From Oehlia diaphana (Eukaryota > Glomeromycota > Glomeromycetes > Glomerales > Glomeraceae), in NCBI GenBank assembly GCA_003833135.1, contig QZLH01000033.1, forward strand, positions 8,462 through 34,883: a DNA stretch of 26,422 bases, written 5' to 3'. The notes below the pieces were generated by a model. It ran no database searches, was not told the DNA's origin, and saw only the letters and a list, made by a program, of their open reading frames with translations. Positions 11,691 through 21,370 of this stretch are shown piece after piece. A program made the translations under genes and the position numbers. Each line of letters begins with the position of its first letter. Within the stretch, counting starts at the first letter, position 1.

Positions 11691-12558
11691 TAAATTTATT
11701 GACTCGATATTTAAATCAAAATATTGTTGTATTGCCATATCGAACTTATCAATTAATTATGATTGAATACTCACGATGTTTATTGCTGATTTTCATAAAT
11801 TCTAACGTCTGAGATTTAATAAAATGCATTTTTTGATGAAGATTTTCTTAGAAAAATAAATGTATTGTTATGCAAAAATGCAAAAGAATATTATAAACTC
11901 AATAGACTAAAGTATTTGAAAAGAATAATGAAAATCGATCCATCGTAGCTCTGCAACAGGAGTCATCTGTAATAATAAGTAATACATATAATTCTAGGTG
12001 ATTCACATTTCTAATTAATATCTATCTGCTATTTTCATTCGCAATTTCTAACCCTTTTGATAAACAAAAAAAACCAATTTACTGAAACTTTTAACTAATT
12101 AATTTATTTAAATTTTCTGACTTGTTAGCATAGTTTGAACATTATTCTGATTGGTTACATGAATAAATCGCGCTTCCGCCGTTCCTAAAAAAAAGTAGGA
12201 GAAAAAAAATTTTACATTTTGATGTTACATTCATACATCATTTACATTTACGGCTTATTATCGAAACGCTGAAATTTAATTACTATAGATTCGACAATGC
12301 ATTTATATAATAATATCATAGCACGTATTTTTTATTGTTAATTGTTGACATAGTTAAAAACTTTGGTTCGCGGATATCAAAATTTGATAGTTAAGAATTC
12401 CTTTATTAATAATTAGACGAAAAAAAGATAAGAATTAAATGTGAATAAAGTAATAAAGTACATATTATAAAAATTTATCTATAAATAGGAATAATATAAG
12501 CTAAAATATCGCGTAAATATCTCGAAAATAATAAAAATAATGTGATCATTATTATATT
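11691..12558. other. Unassigned AT-rich DNA
   Basis: Between relic I and the small secreted protein gene. Nothing coding was recognised. The end near 12559 probably includes the 3' UTR of the minus-strand secreted-peptide gene. A GCGCTTCCGCCG-type GC-richer patch occurs near 12170-12182. Confidence 0.5.
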
Positions 12559-12897
12559 TTATGGTTGAGGGCAATTACACTCGCAATTACAAAAGGTTTT
12601 GCAAATTTGATTAGAGCAGATTGTACAGCAACAAGCATTAGAATTTCTACAACTGGACTCTATTTATTATTTTAAATGAAAAAGAATTAGTATTTCACTT
12701 TTTTTTTTTAAAAAAAAAAACATTTGAATAATTTGAATAATTTGAATAAAATAAATAAAATAATTACTGCAAGTAATGTCACCACATACGATTCGTTTAT
12801 CTAATAATTCAGGAAAAGGAGCAGGAGTAGCAGTAGTAATAGTAAAAGTAGTCAAGAGAGTCAAAAAGATTAAGAAAAGTGCGATTTTCATTTTCAT
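12559..12897 (-). CDS. Small secreted cysteine-rich peptide (candidate effector or peptide)
   Basis: Two exons, 12897-12768 and 12659-12559, joined over a 108-base GT/AG intron, give 76 residues. Residues 1-24 (MKMKIALFLIFLTLLTTFTI...) form a typical signal peptide with cleavage expected near TTATP. A Pro-rich stretch follows and ends in LLDKR at 31-35, a Kex2-type dibasic site. The predicted mature part, 36-76, has 41 residues and 12 cysteines, including a CCC cluster and a closing C-N-C-E-C-N-C series. An even number of cysteines fits disulfide bonding. The terminal CxC series would also fit metal binding, as in metallothioneins, so the role is open. If the intron is retained, the frame stays open to a stop just before the acceptor and loses the cysteine-rich tail. 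It is unrelated to the surrounding family. I do not recognise a named family. Confidence 0.72.
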
Positions 12898-12958
12898 TTT
12901 CTTTTTCCAAGATTTCTTTTTAATATTTTTTGATCAAAATTACTTGGAAGTAAACGTA

Positions 12959-12966
12959 TATTTATA
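12959..12966 (-). promoter_or_regulatory. TATA-like element of the secreted-peptide gene
   Basis: TATAAATA on the minus strand ends about 62 bases upstream of the ATG at 12897, a plausible position for a core promoter. The match is exact, but TATA-like words are common in this DNA. Confidence 0.4.
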
Positions 12967-14325
12967 AGACTTTTTTTAATATTATTCAGTTACTTGTTGA
13001 ATATTAATAGAATGTTACATTTTTTGTTTTGCAAACTCGAAACTATAAAAAAGCGTTTTATTATTGTCCATTATGTGAATACATATTCAGTTAGAAAAAA
13101 ATTTATTATTTGAAATGTTAGCAATAAGATCATAGGATTAGCATGGGTTTAGGATAAAATCGCTTTAGAATACAATTACGGTTACGGTACGTAACATATT
13201 TTATAATACGGGAGATTATACATTATTCGCTTGGTCAGGTACTTTTCATTATGTTAATACATTAGGCTAAACTGCTGGAGTTGTGATCTTCAGATAATCC
13301 GGAGTTTCGTGGGTATTCAGGTTAAACTTGACATAAATAAATAGTTTAGCCTGAAAGAGGATTAGTGTAAAGAGAGCTCAAATGAGGTAGTGAAGAGAGG
13401 TTGAAATCTATGTAATGTTGCAGCGGTGTTGTAACATTTCTGTAATGGTTATATAAGTACGCTTAGATTTATAATTAATTTATTTGTAAAAAAAAAAAAA
13501 ACCAAAATTTACATTGTTTTAATTTATTCGTAAAACAAAAAAAAACATTTAATAATATCTGTATTATCTGTTATCATATCAGATGAATTCCAATCAGTTT
13601 CACCATCTGAATTTTCGTCTTCTTCAACATTTCCACAACATTTTATTTATGTATAAATGATATATTTCGTTTGTATCTTCATTAAAATTTCGGTTGCCAA
13701 AATTTCTTCACTTTCAATTGCGTTAATTATGTTAAGTTAGTTATCACCTCATCGATATTATTCAAGACTAGTTTATTTGTATTGACGGATTACAATTAGA
13801 ATATCGCAATTATAGCGAAGACTTTAGATAAAGATAACAATTTAGGGGGCTACGTTTTTTGTCGTAATTTACCAAAAATAAAATTCCTAAGAATTGAAAA
13901 GTCATGTTCAATCTAGCACTTTGAGAAACTATGATAAAGCCGATATTTGAATATACGGTTTGTTCGATTCACAAGATGTCCACCATATATATCATATCCA
14001 GGCGCGTTATATATTTGGTTTTGATTGGTAATCACGCGGTTACAAGAATTTCCCTGCCTTGAATTACTTCATCGAAAAACCAACTCCTTAATGTTTACAG
14101 GATGTAAAAAAAAAATTGCAAAATATACTGTAATATCTTTGTTGAATTCATTTTTAAACGCAATTTTTTATGGTTTCCTGAGTTGGGACGATCCACACTG
14201 TTAAAGATTGACAAATATTTTTCAGATGACTAATAAGAAAATAGGACTTTATGAACGTCTAAATTTTAATAATAAGATAAATAAACAATATTTCTCTAAG
14301 GCTCTAATTTATATCTATCATCATA
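12967..14325. other. Unassigned DNA
   Basis: About 1.35 kb with no supportable gene or RNA. A-rich runs occur at about 13488-13502. Composition is similar to the other intergenic stretches. Confidence 0.5.
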
Positions 14326-15165
14326 ATGAATTTATACATCAAAAAAGATAACACGTTGTTTAGACCGAATTACGGACGAACGGAAAACAATAATTTAATA
14401 AATGATCCACATTTTAGTGATTTTACATTACAGTTTTTAAATTTTTTGCAGAAAAAACCCTGGAAACGAGATTGTGATACTATAAGCTTTCTTGCCAAAT
14501 TTTGTCACTCTGCTGTCATGATGGTGAAATCAATGATTTAAAAGACATTATTTTTTATTGTAAAACTCACTCCAAAATGGATTTACTCAAGTTACATTTC
14601 TTAAGCAAATGAATTATGTTAATTTCATGAAAGAATCAGTACAATTTATAATTAATGTTGTATTGGAATATTCAGCTTTGAGATATAATCATAGAAATTG
14701 TTCTCGTGCTTGTTCTCTGACATTTTGCATTATACAAACATTCAACAAAAAGATGGTACTTATAAAATTACTACTATCATATATAATGGGTATTTATGAG
14801 TTCTGTTCCAAATAGTAATACTCAGTGGAGGGTGATCTGAAATTTTTATGGGAATTTCTTAAGGTATGTTAATAACTTCAGAATCTATTCAGATAGTAAG
14901 AATTTAAGCCCTGTAAAAAAAAATGTTGACCATGTTTATATTTCCATGTTTTTCCCGTGAATGTATCATTTTCATGGAATTTGTAGCTTTTGGAAATTTT
15001 CATCCCTCTAACGGATATCCGTGAATGTATCATTTTCACGGAATTTTTACGAAAGCCACGGAGAAATAATGGAAATAGTCGGATAAAATTTTTTATAGGG
15101 AAGTATTCTTGATCACAAATCATAATACTTATCAAGAGGTAATAGCTCATGAAGAAATAAAATAA
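14326..15165 (+). pseudogene. Relic J of a Gag-MIR gene, interrupted by a MITE-like insertion
   Basis: From about 14430, the plus strand reads DFTLQFLNFLQKKP...DCDTISFLAKF. This matches the SFTIFKESCERKL...GGDTVAFLSKF segment of genes E and H. After frameshifts it continues DGEINDLKDIIFY and MKESVQFIINVV, matching INDIEVIKNIIYK and MEELLTLFSDII. At about 15112-15162, ITNHNTYQEVIAHEEIK matches MIR repeat 3 (FTVDNESYQEVVTHDHR). Several stops and shifts break it, and the N-terminal part before 14326 is not clear. It lies tail-to-tail with gene B. Relic K is its tandem-duplicate copy, and the insertion at 14909-15100 is absent from K. Confidence 0.72.
14909..15100. mobile_element. MITE-like insertion of 192 bp in relic J
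   Basis: The left end CCCTGTAAAAAA and right end TTTTTTATAGGG are terminal inverted repeats with one mismatch. AAG flanks both sides (14906-14908 and 15101-15103), fitting a 3-bp target duplication. Relic K shows the empty site: GAATTTAAG runs directly into TAGTCTTGATCAC near 17588. Inside are two copies of a CGTGAATGTATCATTTTC unit (about 14956 and 15030). No transposase is encoded. It is a non-autonomous DNA-transposon-like element; the superfamily is not assigned. Confidence 0.7.
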
Positions 15166-15237
15166 TTAGTTTAGTATTTTTTATTTTTTTCTCTTCATTC
15201 ACTGTACTCAAAAGTCAAAAAGCGTTATACTTCTACT

Positions 15238-16835
15238 TTAAGCTAAGTACGAGTTTCCGCGCGAATTTGTTAAGTTTTTTTGCGGATGTTCAACAAGTTC
15301 AATACACCACTATATATAAAGCGAATCAAAGATATTAATAATGATTTTTAAAATAGTAAGTAAAATCTAGTGTGTACGAAAAAAAGAAAATTTTTTACTA
15401 TACTGTACCTGATCATTTCCTCCAATTCTGTGGTCGTGAGTAACAACTTCCTGATAACTTTCATTATCAACGGTAAAATATAAATCATGACTTCTTAAAA
15501 ACATATTTTTGGTACGTTCATGCTGGACATTATTATGATGAGGATAAACAAAAACATCATTATCGTCATTATCTAAATTATTACTATCATTATTATTCCA
15601 TTGAAGTAAAATGATATCTCCAGATTTCACATTTCCTTTATTATCATGATTATGATAATGTTTAAAATTCCAAGGAAATTGATAATTATTGCCACAACAT
15701 ACTATAGAATAATAAGATTAATTTATTAAAAAAATTTTAAAGATTTCAGAATACACCACAAATAAACTAACCTTCAAAGTGTTTACTTGTAGGTGATTGT
15801 TTAGATATGTTTGTATAAAAAGATTTACTAAGAATCTTATGTTGTATTTGAATTGAACTTTTGTAATTGATAGGATTAAAATCGAGATCACGAGAAGGAT
15901 GAGAAGGAATATCAAGTTCTTCATCAGTATCATCATCATCATCATTATTATTATTATTAATGGACCATAAAGCGTTTGGCCCGAAATCACCACAGTAAAT
16001 CTATAAATACAAAGATTATATTAATAAAAACATAATTATAATAATATAATAATTTTCAACTAACCATATAATCAAGACTTGAGGCTTGAATTTGGGTTGA
16101 TTGTTTTGATATAAACATTGCAAGTGGTGGGGGTTGTTGGTAGAATGGGGGTCGACCACCTCGTAAACCTCGTGCAATTCTTCTGCTAGGTTGTTTAAAT
16201 TTAGGTCCACGGTACGGGTCATGGTAGTCTTGGTATTGTTGGTTATGATACTGGTCATGGTCTTGGTATTGTTGGTTAGAGTGTGGATACTCTCTATCAC
16301 AACTGGATAAATATTTTCCTGTACTAACATGTCTTAAAGCTATGATGGATCCATTTCTGATTATTCTTGAATAATCTGAAACAATTTCTTCAAATGTTCT
16401 AATTAATTCATCCGTAGAATTACCATCCTCATGTTTAACAAATTCATTTTTAAAGAAATTGTAAGGAAGTGCGTTAATAAGATATTTCTTTTGTTCTTCA
16501 ATATTTGTAATTTCCGCATCACGACAAAGTGTACGAAAATCGGTGACAAAATTTACGGTATTGTCACCCTCATATTCAGATATATATTTTAATGCTTGTA
16601 ATTTTCTTTTACAAGAGTTTTTAAAAACTGTAAAAGAAATATGATTTTTTAGTGCATTAATAAGTGTATCGAAAGAATTTATGTTTTCCGGTATATTAAT
16701 TGTAGAATCAATCATCATTATTGCAAACTTAAGAATTTCTTGTTCATTTGTAATTTGTCTAAAATTACAGTATACCCGCATTTTTTTAACATATTCATTA
16801 GGATGAATTTTTCCATTATAAATGGGAGGTTCCAT
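15238..16835 (-). CDS. Gene B: Gag-capsid-like / MIR fusion protein with expanded low-complexity loops
   Basis: Four exons: 16835-16065, 16000-15772, 15701-15409 and 15309-15238, giving 454 residues. The ATG is chosen because MEPPIYNGKIHPNEY aligns with C and G. Residues 1-155 are the Gag-like part: SFDTLINALK, RKLQALKYI, FVTDFRTLC, ALPYNFFKN and DELIRTFEE helices and turns. MIR repeat 1 starts at about 161 (GSIIALRHVSTGKYLSS). It is then interrupted at 180-252 by a Q/Y/H/P-rich linker with an RGLRGGRPP segment. Exon 2 carries five Asn then five Asp codons (271-281), and exon 3 an Asn/Asp-rich loop, before FLRSHDLYFTVDNE and IGGNDQ|WCIEL. The last exon reads 15 residues past the stop position of C, because about 19 inserted bases remove that stop. 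Intracellular location is expected, as no signal peptide is seen. Function unknown. Confidence 0.88.
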
Positions 16836-16942
16836 TTTGAAATAAAATTAAAAAGAAATAAAAAAAGGTAAAATTTTATAACGGGCTAAGTTGCCGACAA
16901 TTAATTTATCCTTAATAATACATGGTTATATTATAAATTGGT

Positions 16943-16988
16943 TAAATGATATTCTAATCACAATACTTAACATCACGTGATACACTTT
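16943..16988 (-). promoter_or_regulatory. Conserved upstream block of gene B with a CACGTG palindrome
   Basis: About 108 bases upstream of the ATG, 46 bases match the same place before gene C with five differences, all transitions. It contains the 10-bp palindrome ATCACGTGAT (16972-16981), an E-box/bHLH-type CACGTG core. It may be a control element, or may be conserved only because the duplication is recent. Confidence 0.35.
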
Positions 16989-17069
16989 TTTATAAATATT
17001 GTTGCGTAAATCATAATAATTAAATAAATGATCTTTAAAACACCACATTACTATTACGGGTTTTAAATT

Positions 17070-17201
17070 TTTTTGTATAAATTTGTATCAAATGGGCTCG
17101 TCCATATATAATTGGCTCTGGCTTAAATTTAAATTATTTTTTGCATAAATTTGAGCTAATTTTGAGCCAATGAGCCCGTTTGGTATAAATTTAAACAAAA
17201 A
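17070..17201. mobile_element. 132-bp hairpin / MITE-like element between the duplicated units
   Basis: The left arm TTTTTGTATAAATTTGTATC followed by AAATGGGCTCG pairs with the right arm, whose reverse complement reads TTTTTGTTTAAATTTATACC then AAACGGGCTCA. This is about 32 positions with five mismatches. Inner GGCTC...TTAAATTT segments also pair, so nearly the whole element could fold back. No clear target duplication was found. It lies between copy 1 (ending about 16988) and copy 2 (starting about 17222). It could be a foldback MITE; superfamily unknown. Confidence 0.6.
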
Positions 17202-17221
17202 CTATTTACTGGGTGAACTGT

Positions 17222-17655
17222 AAGCGATTTTGGTCACTCTGTTATGATGGTGAAATCAATGATTTAGATAACACTATTTTATAAAACTCGCTCCAAAATG
17301 GATTTAAGTTACGTTTCTGTAAACAAATTAATTACAATGTTAATTCTATGAGTGAATCAGTACAATTTGATAATGTTGTATTATTGAAATATTCATATTA
17401 TTCTCGTGCTTGTTCTCTGACATTTTGCAACCGAAAAGTATTTATTTGTCAAGTACAGACAATCAAAAAAAAAAGCCACTGATAAAATTAATATATATAT
17501 TATGGGTATTTGGACTGAAAATTTTATGGGATTTCATAAGCGAAAGTATGTTAATAACTTTAGAATTTATTCAGATAGTAAGAATTTAAGTAGTCTTGAT
17601 CACAAATAATAATACTTATCAAGAAGTAATAACTCATGAAGAAATAAAAACAACT
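17222..17655 (+). pseudogene. Relic K of a Gag-MIR gene
   Basis: Duplicate of relic J without the MITE. GGTCACTCTGTTATGATGG through AAATCAATGATTTAGATAAC matches the part of J that encodes the FLAKF...INDLKDI segment of the Gag-like domain. Near 17590-17650 it reads ITNNNTYQEVITHEEIK, a remnant of MIR repeat 3. Stops and shifts interrupt it, and the N-terminal half is missing. It lies tail-to-tail with gene C. Confidence 0.68.
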
Positions 17656-17723
17656 AGTTTTCAAAGTCAAAGTGCGTTCGTTATACTTCCACTTTAAAAC
17701 TAAGCACGTGTTTCCATGCGAAT

Positions 17724-19161
17724 TTATTCAATAAGTTCAATACACCACTAGATATAAAGCGAATCAAAGATATTAATAATGATTTTTAAAATAGTAAATT
17801 CTGACGCGTACGAAAAAAAAAGAAAATTTTACTATATTATACCTGATCATTTCCTCCAATTCTTTGGTCATGAGTAAAAACTTCCTGGTAATTTTCATTA
17901 TCAACGGTAAATTTTAAATCATGACTTCTTAAAAAAATATCTTTGGCATGTTCATACTGGACATTATTATTATGTAGATTATTACGAAGATAATTATAAA
18001 AATTTATATTATTAATATTATTATTATTCATAATATTATTAACATTATTATTATTCCATTGAAGTAAAATGATATCTCCAGATTTCACATTTCCTTTATT
18101 ATCATGATTATGATAATGTTTAATACTCCAAGGAAATAGAAAATTATCGCCACAACAAGCTATAGAATAAAAAGATTAAATTTATTAAAAAATTTTTAAA
18201 GATTTCAGAATGAATCACAAATAAATCTAACCTTCAAAGTGTTTACTTGTAGGTGATTGTCTAGATATGTTTGTATAAAAAGATTTACCAACAAGAATCT
18301 TATGTTGTAATTGAATTGAACTTTCGTAATCGATAGAATTAGGATCGAGACCACAAGAACTTAGAGCAGTAGCTAAATTATTACTTCTATTGATGGACCA
18401 TAAAGCGTTTGGCCCGAAATCACCACAGTAAACCTATAAATACAAAGATTATATCAATAACAAATATAATTATAATATTATAATAATTTTCAACTAACCA
18501 TATAATCAAGACTTGAGATTTGGATTTGGATTGGATTTTGTACAAATCTATTAGTAAATGGTATATTTTGCGAGAATTGTTGGTTATGGTTTTGGTATTG
18601 TTGTGGATACCTCTTATCACAACTGGATAAATATTTTCCTGTACTAACATGTCTTAAAGCTATGATGGATCCATTTCTGATTATTCTTGAATAATCTGAA
18701 ACAATTTCTTCAAATGTTTTAGTTAATTCATCCGTAGAATTAGCATTCTTATGCTTAACAAATTCATTTTTAAAGAAATTGTAAGGAAGTGCATTCATAA
18801 GATATTTCTTTTGTTCTTCAATATTTGTAATTTCCGCATCACGACAAAGTTTACGAAAATCGGTAATAAAATTTACGGCATTATTATTGTCATCCTTATA
18901 TTCAGATATATATTTTAATGCTTGTAATTTTCTTTTACAAGAGTTTTTAAAAACTGTAAAAGAAATATGATTTTTTAGCGTATTAATAAGTGTATCGAAA
19001 GAATTTATGTTTTCCGGTATATTAATTGTAGAATCAATCATCATTATTGCAAACTTAAGAATTACTTGTTCATTTGTAATCTGTCTTAGATTACAGTATA
19101 CACGCATTTTTTTAACATATTCATTAGGATGAATTTTTCCATCATAAATAGGAGGCTCCAT
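17724..19161 (-). CDS. Gene C: Gag-capsid-like / MIR fusion protein
   Basis: Four exons: 19161-18499, 18433-18232, 18159-17843 and 17747-17724, giving 401 residues. Tandem duplicate of B. The Gag-like part (1 to about 157) differs from B at few positions. The linker after YLSSC is shorter and Q/N-rich, and exon 3 has its own Asn-rich loop (WNNNNVNNIMNNNNINN). The MIR repeats follow: RNGSIIALRHVSTGKYLSS; YESSIQLQHKILVGKSFYTN; KSGDIILLQW to FLRSHDLKFTVDNE and IGGNDQ|WCIELIE. The start at 19161 matches B and G (MEPPIYDG). An in-frame ATG at 19179 would add MFPNFR and would be met first if the transcript includes it. No signal peptide or membrane segment. Role unknown. Confidence 0.88.
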
Positions 19162-19259
19162 TCGGAAATTTGGAAACAAATTAAAAAGAATAAAAGAATT
19201 AAAAGGTTGTAAAATTTATAATGAGGTTTTAGATCAAGTTTGACGGATTATGTAATGTG

Positions 19260-19306
19260 TTAAATGATATTCTAATTACGATATTTAACATCACATGATG
19301 CACTTA
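19260..19306 (-). promoter_or_regulatory. Conserved upstream block of gene C
   Basis: Counterpart of the block before gene B, about 99 bases upstream of the ATG. The central CACGTG of B is CACATG here (19292-19297), so the palindrome is broken by one transition. Confidence 0.3.
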
Positions 19307-20149
19307 GTTTATTTAATTGAATCATTGTTGCGTACAATGCCGTACATTATATCATACAGTAAGAGGACCAGAATGCGAGATATTGATAGAAGACATTTTA
19401 TTTTCAGATAAAGGTACGATAAATCAGGTTTCTACTGCTTTTTTTTTTATTGACTTTTTTGATTTATTAAATGATTTCTTTTATGTGGTATTATTACCTG
19501 GGAAGTTGGAGTAACTTCTGCGTGGTTTTCAAAATAAAAATCATTTATCTAGGAAGGAGAGCTGCTTCGAATTAATAATTATGAGAATGATATTATAACC
19601 GTATCTAAATTCGAGAAAAGGAATCTGAAAAAATGATGTTAATAACCGGAATTGACGTTTGTATTGTATGTTGGGAACTCTTAATAATATCCAAAAATAT
19701 GCACGTAGTAAAAACAAACAATGATTACTTGCCTCAAATTCTTGTGGTACAGTCAATAAAGTTAAAATTTAAATATTTTGGCTGTTAACTGATCCTATCT
19801 CTCTGGTATTGCACAAAAAAAATTTCACAAACTTTCCTTGACATGTCTTTTAAGTAAAAATGTAAAATATGCAATGAACCCCGTGATAATAATTCTAGTT
19901 TTTTTCTTAATTTCAAATTTAAAAAGCCAAAAATTATATGTGGTGTCACTCTCGATCCAGGATATTTTCACGTCAATAAATAAGCGCGACAGAATTTCAC
20001 GAATAAATATTAACTTCATTCTTTAATTACTCCAATTACTAATTCCAAGATAATTTGTAATTGCTTCAAATGTATCAACCTGAATTATTATTAGGGCATG
20101 GCATAGTAAATAATTGACAAACTGAATAGATCTTTTAAGTCGCAATAAT
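19307..20149. other. Unassigned DNA between gene C and relic D
   Basis: Frames at 19317-19514 (+), 19541-19756 (-) and the overlapping pair near 19825-20026 have no recognisable composition or paralog in the window. No family fragment was identified here. Confidence 0.5.
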
Positions 20150-21302
20150 CCAATTCAGTTATTTAACAAGCTCAACATCCACAAAATGTAAAGAGATAAA
20201 AAATAAATAAAATATTTATTATTTTTTTTACTTTTTTTACTTTTTTTTTTAAAAAAAAAAAAAATAATAAATACGTTGATAATATTTATAGTATATGCGC
20301 GTACCTGACGATTCCTTAATCATTAGCAATAACTGCTGAACTTTCTGATAATTTTACCATTGACTGTAAAATTTAAATTATTACTTTTTAAAAAAATATT
20401 ATTTCATCATCATTTTATTATTCACTGTATTCTTCTTCATTATAATTTTTCATATCCTCTTAATCCTCTTCATCATTCTTCTTTAATTTCATCATAATAA
20501 TTTCATCGAAGTAATATTTCCTTGGTATCTTGATTACGATAACACTTAATACTAATCTAAGGATATTCGTTGTAATTGTTACATTATACGTTAATTTATT
20601 AAGAAACCTAAACATATGTCAGATTATGAACAACCTAGCGATTTTCATTGACACTTGAAAATGTTTTACAGTATGTCTTAACTCTAGTATTCAATAGAAT
20701 AGAACTAATAAATCATAAAGCATTGACTTAAAACTACCACAATAAGCTTACAAAGATTCATTATTAAAAGTAAAATTTAATTTTGGTTCAAAAATAATAA
20801 TGATGATTATAAATTTAACTTGAAATATCATTATTGTAATTTGAAAGAAAGATAATTTTATTAATGGGAAATATATAAATTGATACAAGGGTATATTACT
20901 CGCTGGATATAAATAGGTTAATAGGATAAATATTTCCTGTGGATATATATCTTAATACTACGATAGATCTAAACTAACGCCGCTTTCCAAATAATTCAAC
21001 TAACTCATTTATAGAATTAACATTCTTTCATTAATAGATAAGAAATTTAAAGGAATTGCATTAAAAAACGTCTTTAAATATGCATCATGACGAAAGTTTA
21101 CGAAATTTGATAAATAAAATTTGCAGTATCCCCACTTTTACGTTCAGGTATATACTATTTTTTAAAATTGTAAAAGTAATATATCATCACTTGTGATATT
21201 TTAATTGTAGAATCAACATTCAGTATAGCAAATTTAAAATTACAGTATATGCGCATTTTTTTGGTATATTATAAGGCGCAATTTCCAAATTTGGAAGTCC
21301 AT
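20150..21302 (-). pseudogene. Relic D of a Gag-MIR gene
   Basis: Minus-strand fragments follow the gene order of G. From an ATG at 21302 comes a scrambled start. MRIYCNFKFAILNVDSTIK is at about 21255-21200, then PERKSGDTANFIYQ near 21150-21105. An exon-1 end with a TTGAATTATTTGG-like remnant and a CCTGTGGATATATATCTTAATAC segment (complement) lies near 20930-20965. A MIR repeat 3 remnant (about 20375-20300) ends in a GTACGCG donor-like site. A shifted last exon is near 20150-20180 (TGGATGTTGAGCTTGTT, one base short of TGGTGTATTGAGCTTATT). Many deletions and stops. It is head-to-head with gene E, only 68 bases between the two ATG positions. Confidence 0.72.
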
Positions 21303-21370
21303 TTTACAGTAAAAGCAAGGATTAGCGAATTTTTGTTATGTTACCTGTTACATTTTTTTCTTTCCAAAAA

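Larger units (their letters stand above)
14493..16988. repeat. Tandem segmental duplication, copy 1 (relic J + gene B + promoter block)
   Basis: The sequence from about 14493 (TTTTGTCACTCTG...ATGATGGTGAAATC) to about 16988 (AACATCACGTGATACACTT) aligns collinearly with 17222-19306. It covers relic J/K, the intergenic part, genes B/C with all introns, and about 150 bases upstream of the ATG. Differences are two insertions in copy 1 (the MITE-like element and expanded low-complexity loops) and scattered substitutions. Confidence 0.85.
17222..19306. repeat. Tandem segmental duplication, copy 2 (relic K + gene C + promoter block)
   Basis: Collinear with 14493-16988. It lacks the MITE-like element and has shorter low-complexity loops in gene C. 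The order relic(+)/gene(-) is kept, and both copies face the same way, as expected from unequal exchange or another tandem duplication. Confidence 0.85.

Noticed and set aside
14878..15150. Minus-strand frame of 90 residues
   Set aside because: It runs across the MITE-like insertion and the antisense of relic J. Composition is not protein-like and there is no second copy in K.
15718..15993. Minus-strand frame with a poly-Met run
   Set aside because: Out-of-frame reading of exon 2 of gene B; the poly-Met is the AAT/GAT run read in another frame.
16016..16330. Minus-strand frame rich in Thr/Asn
   Set aside because: Shadow frame over the linker of gene B; the counterpart at 18420-18650 in gene C is likewise a shadow.
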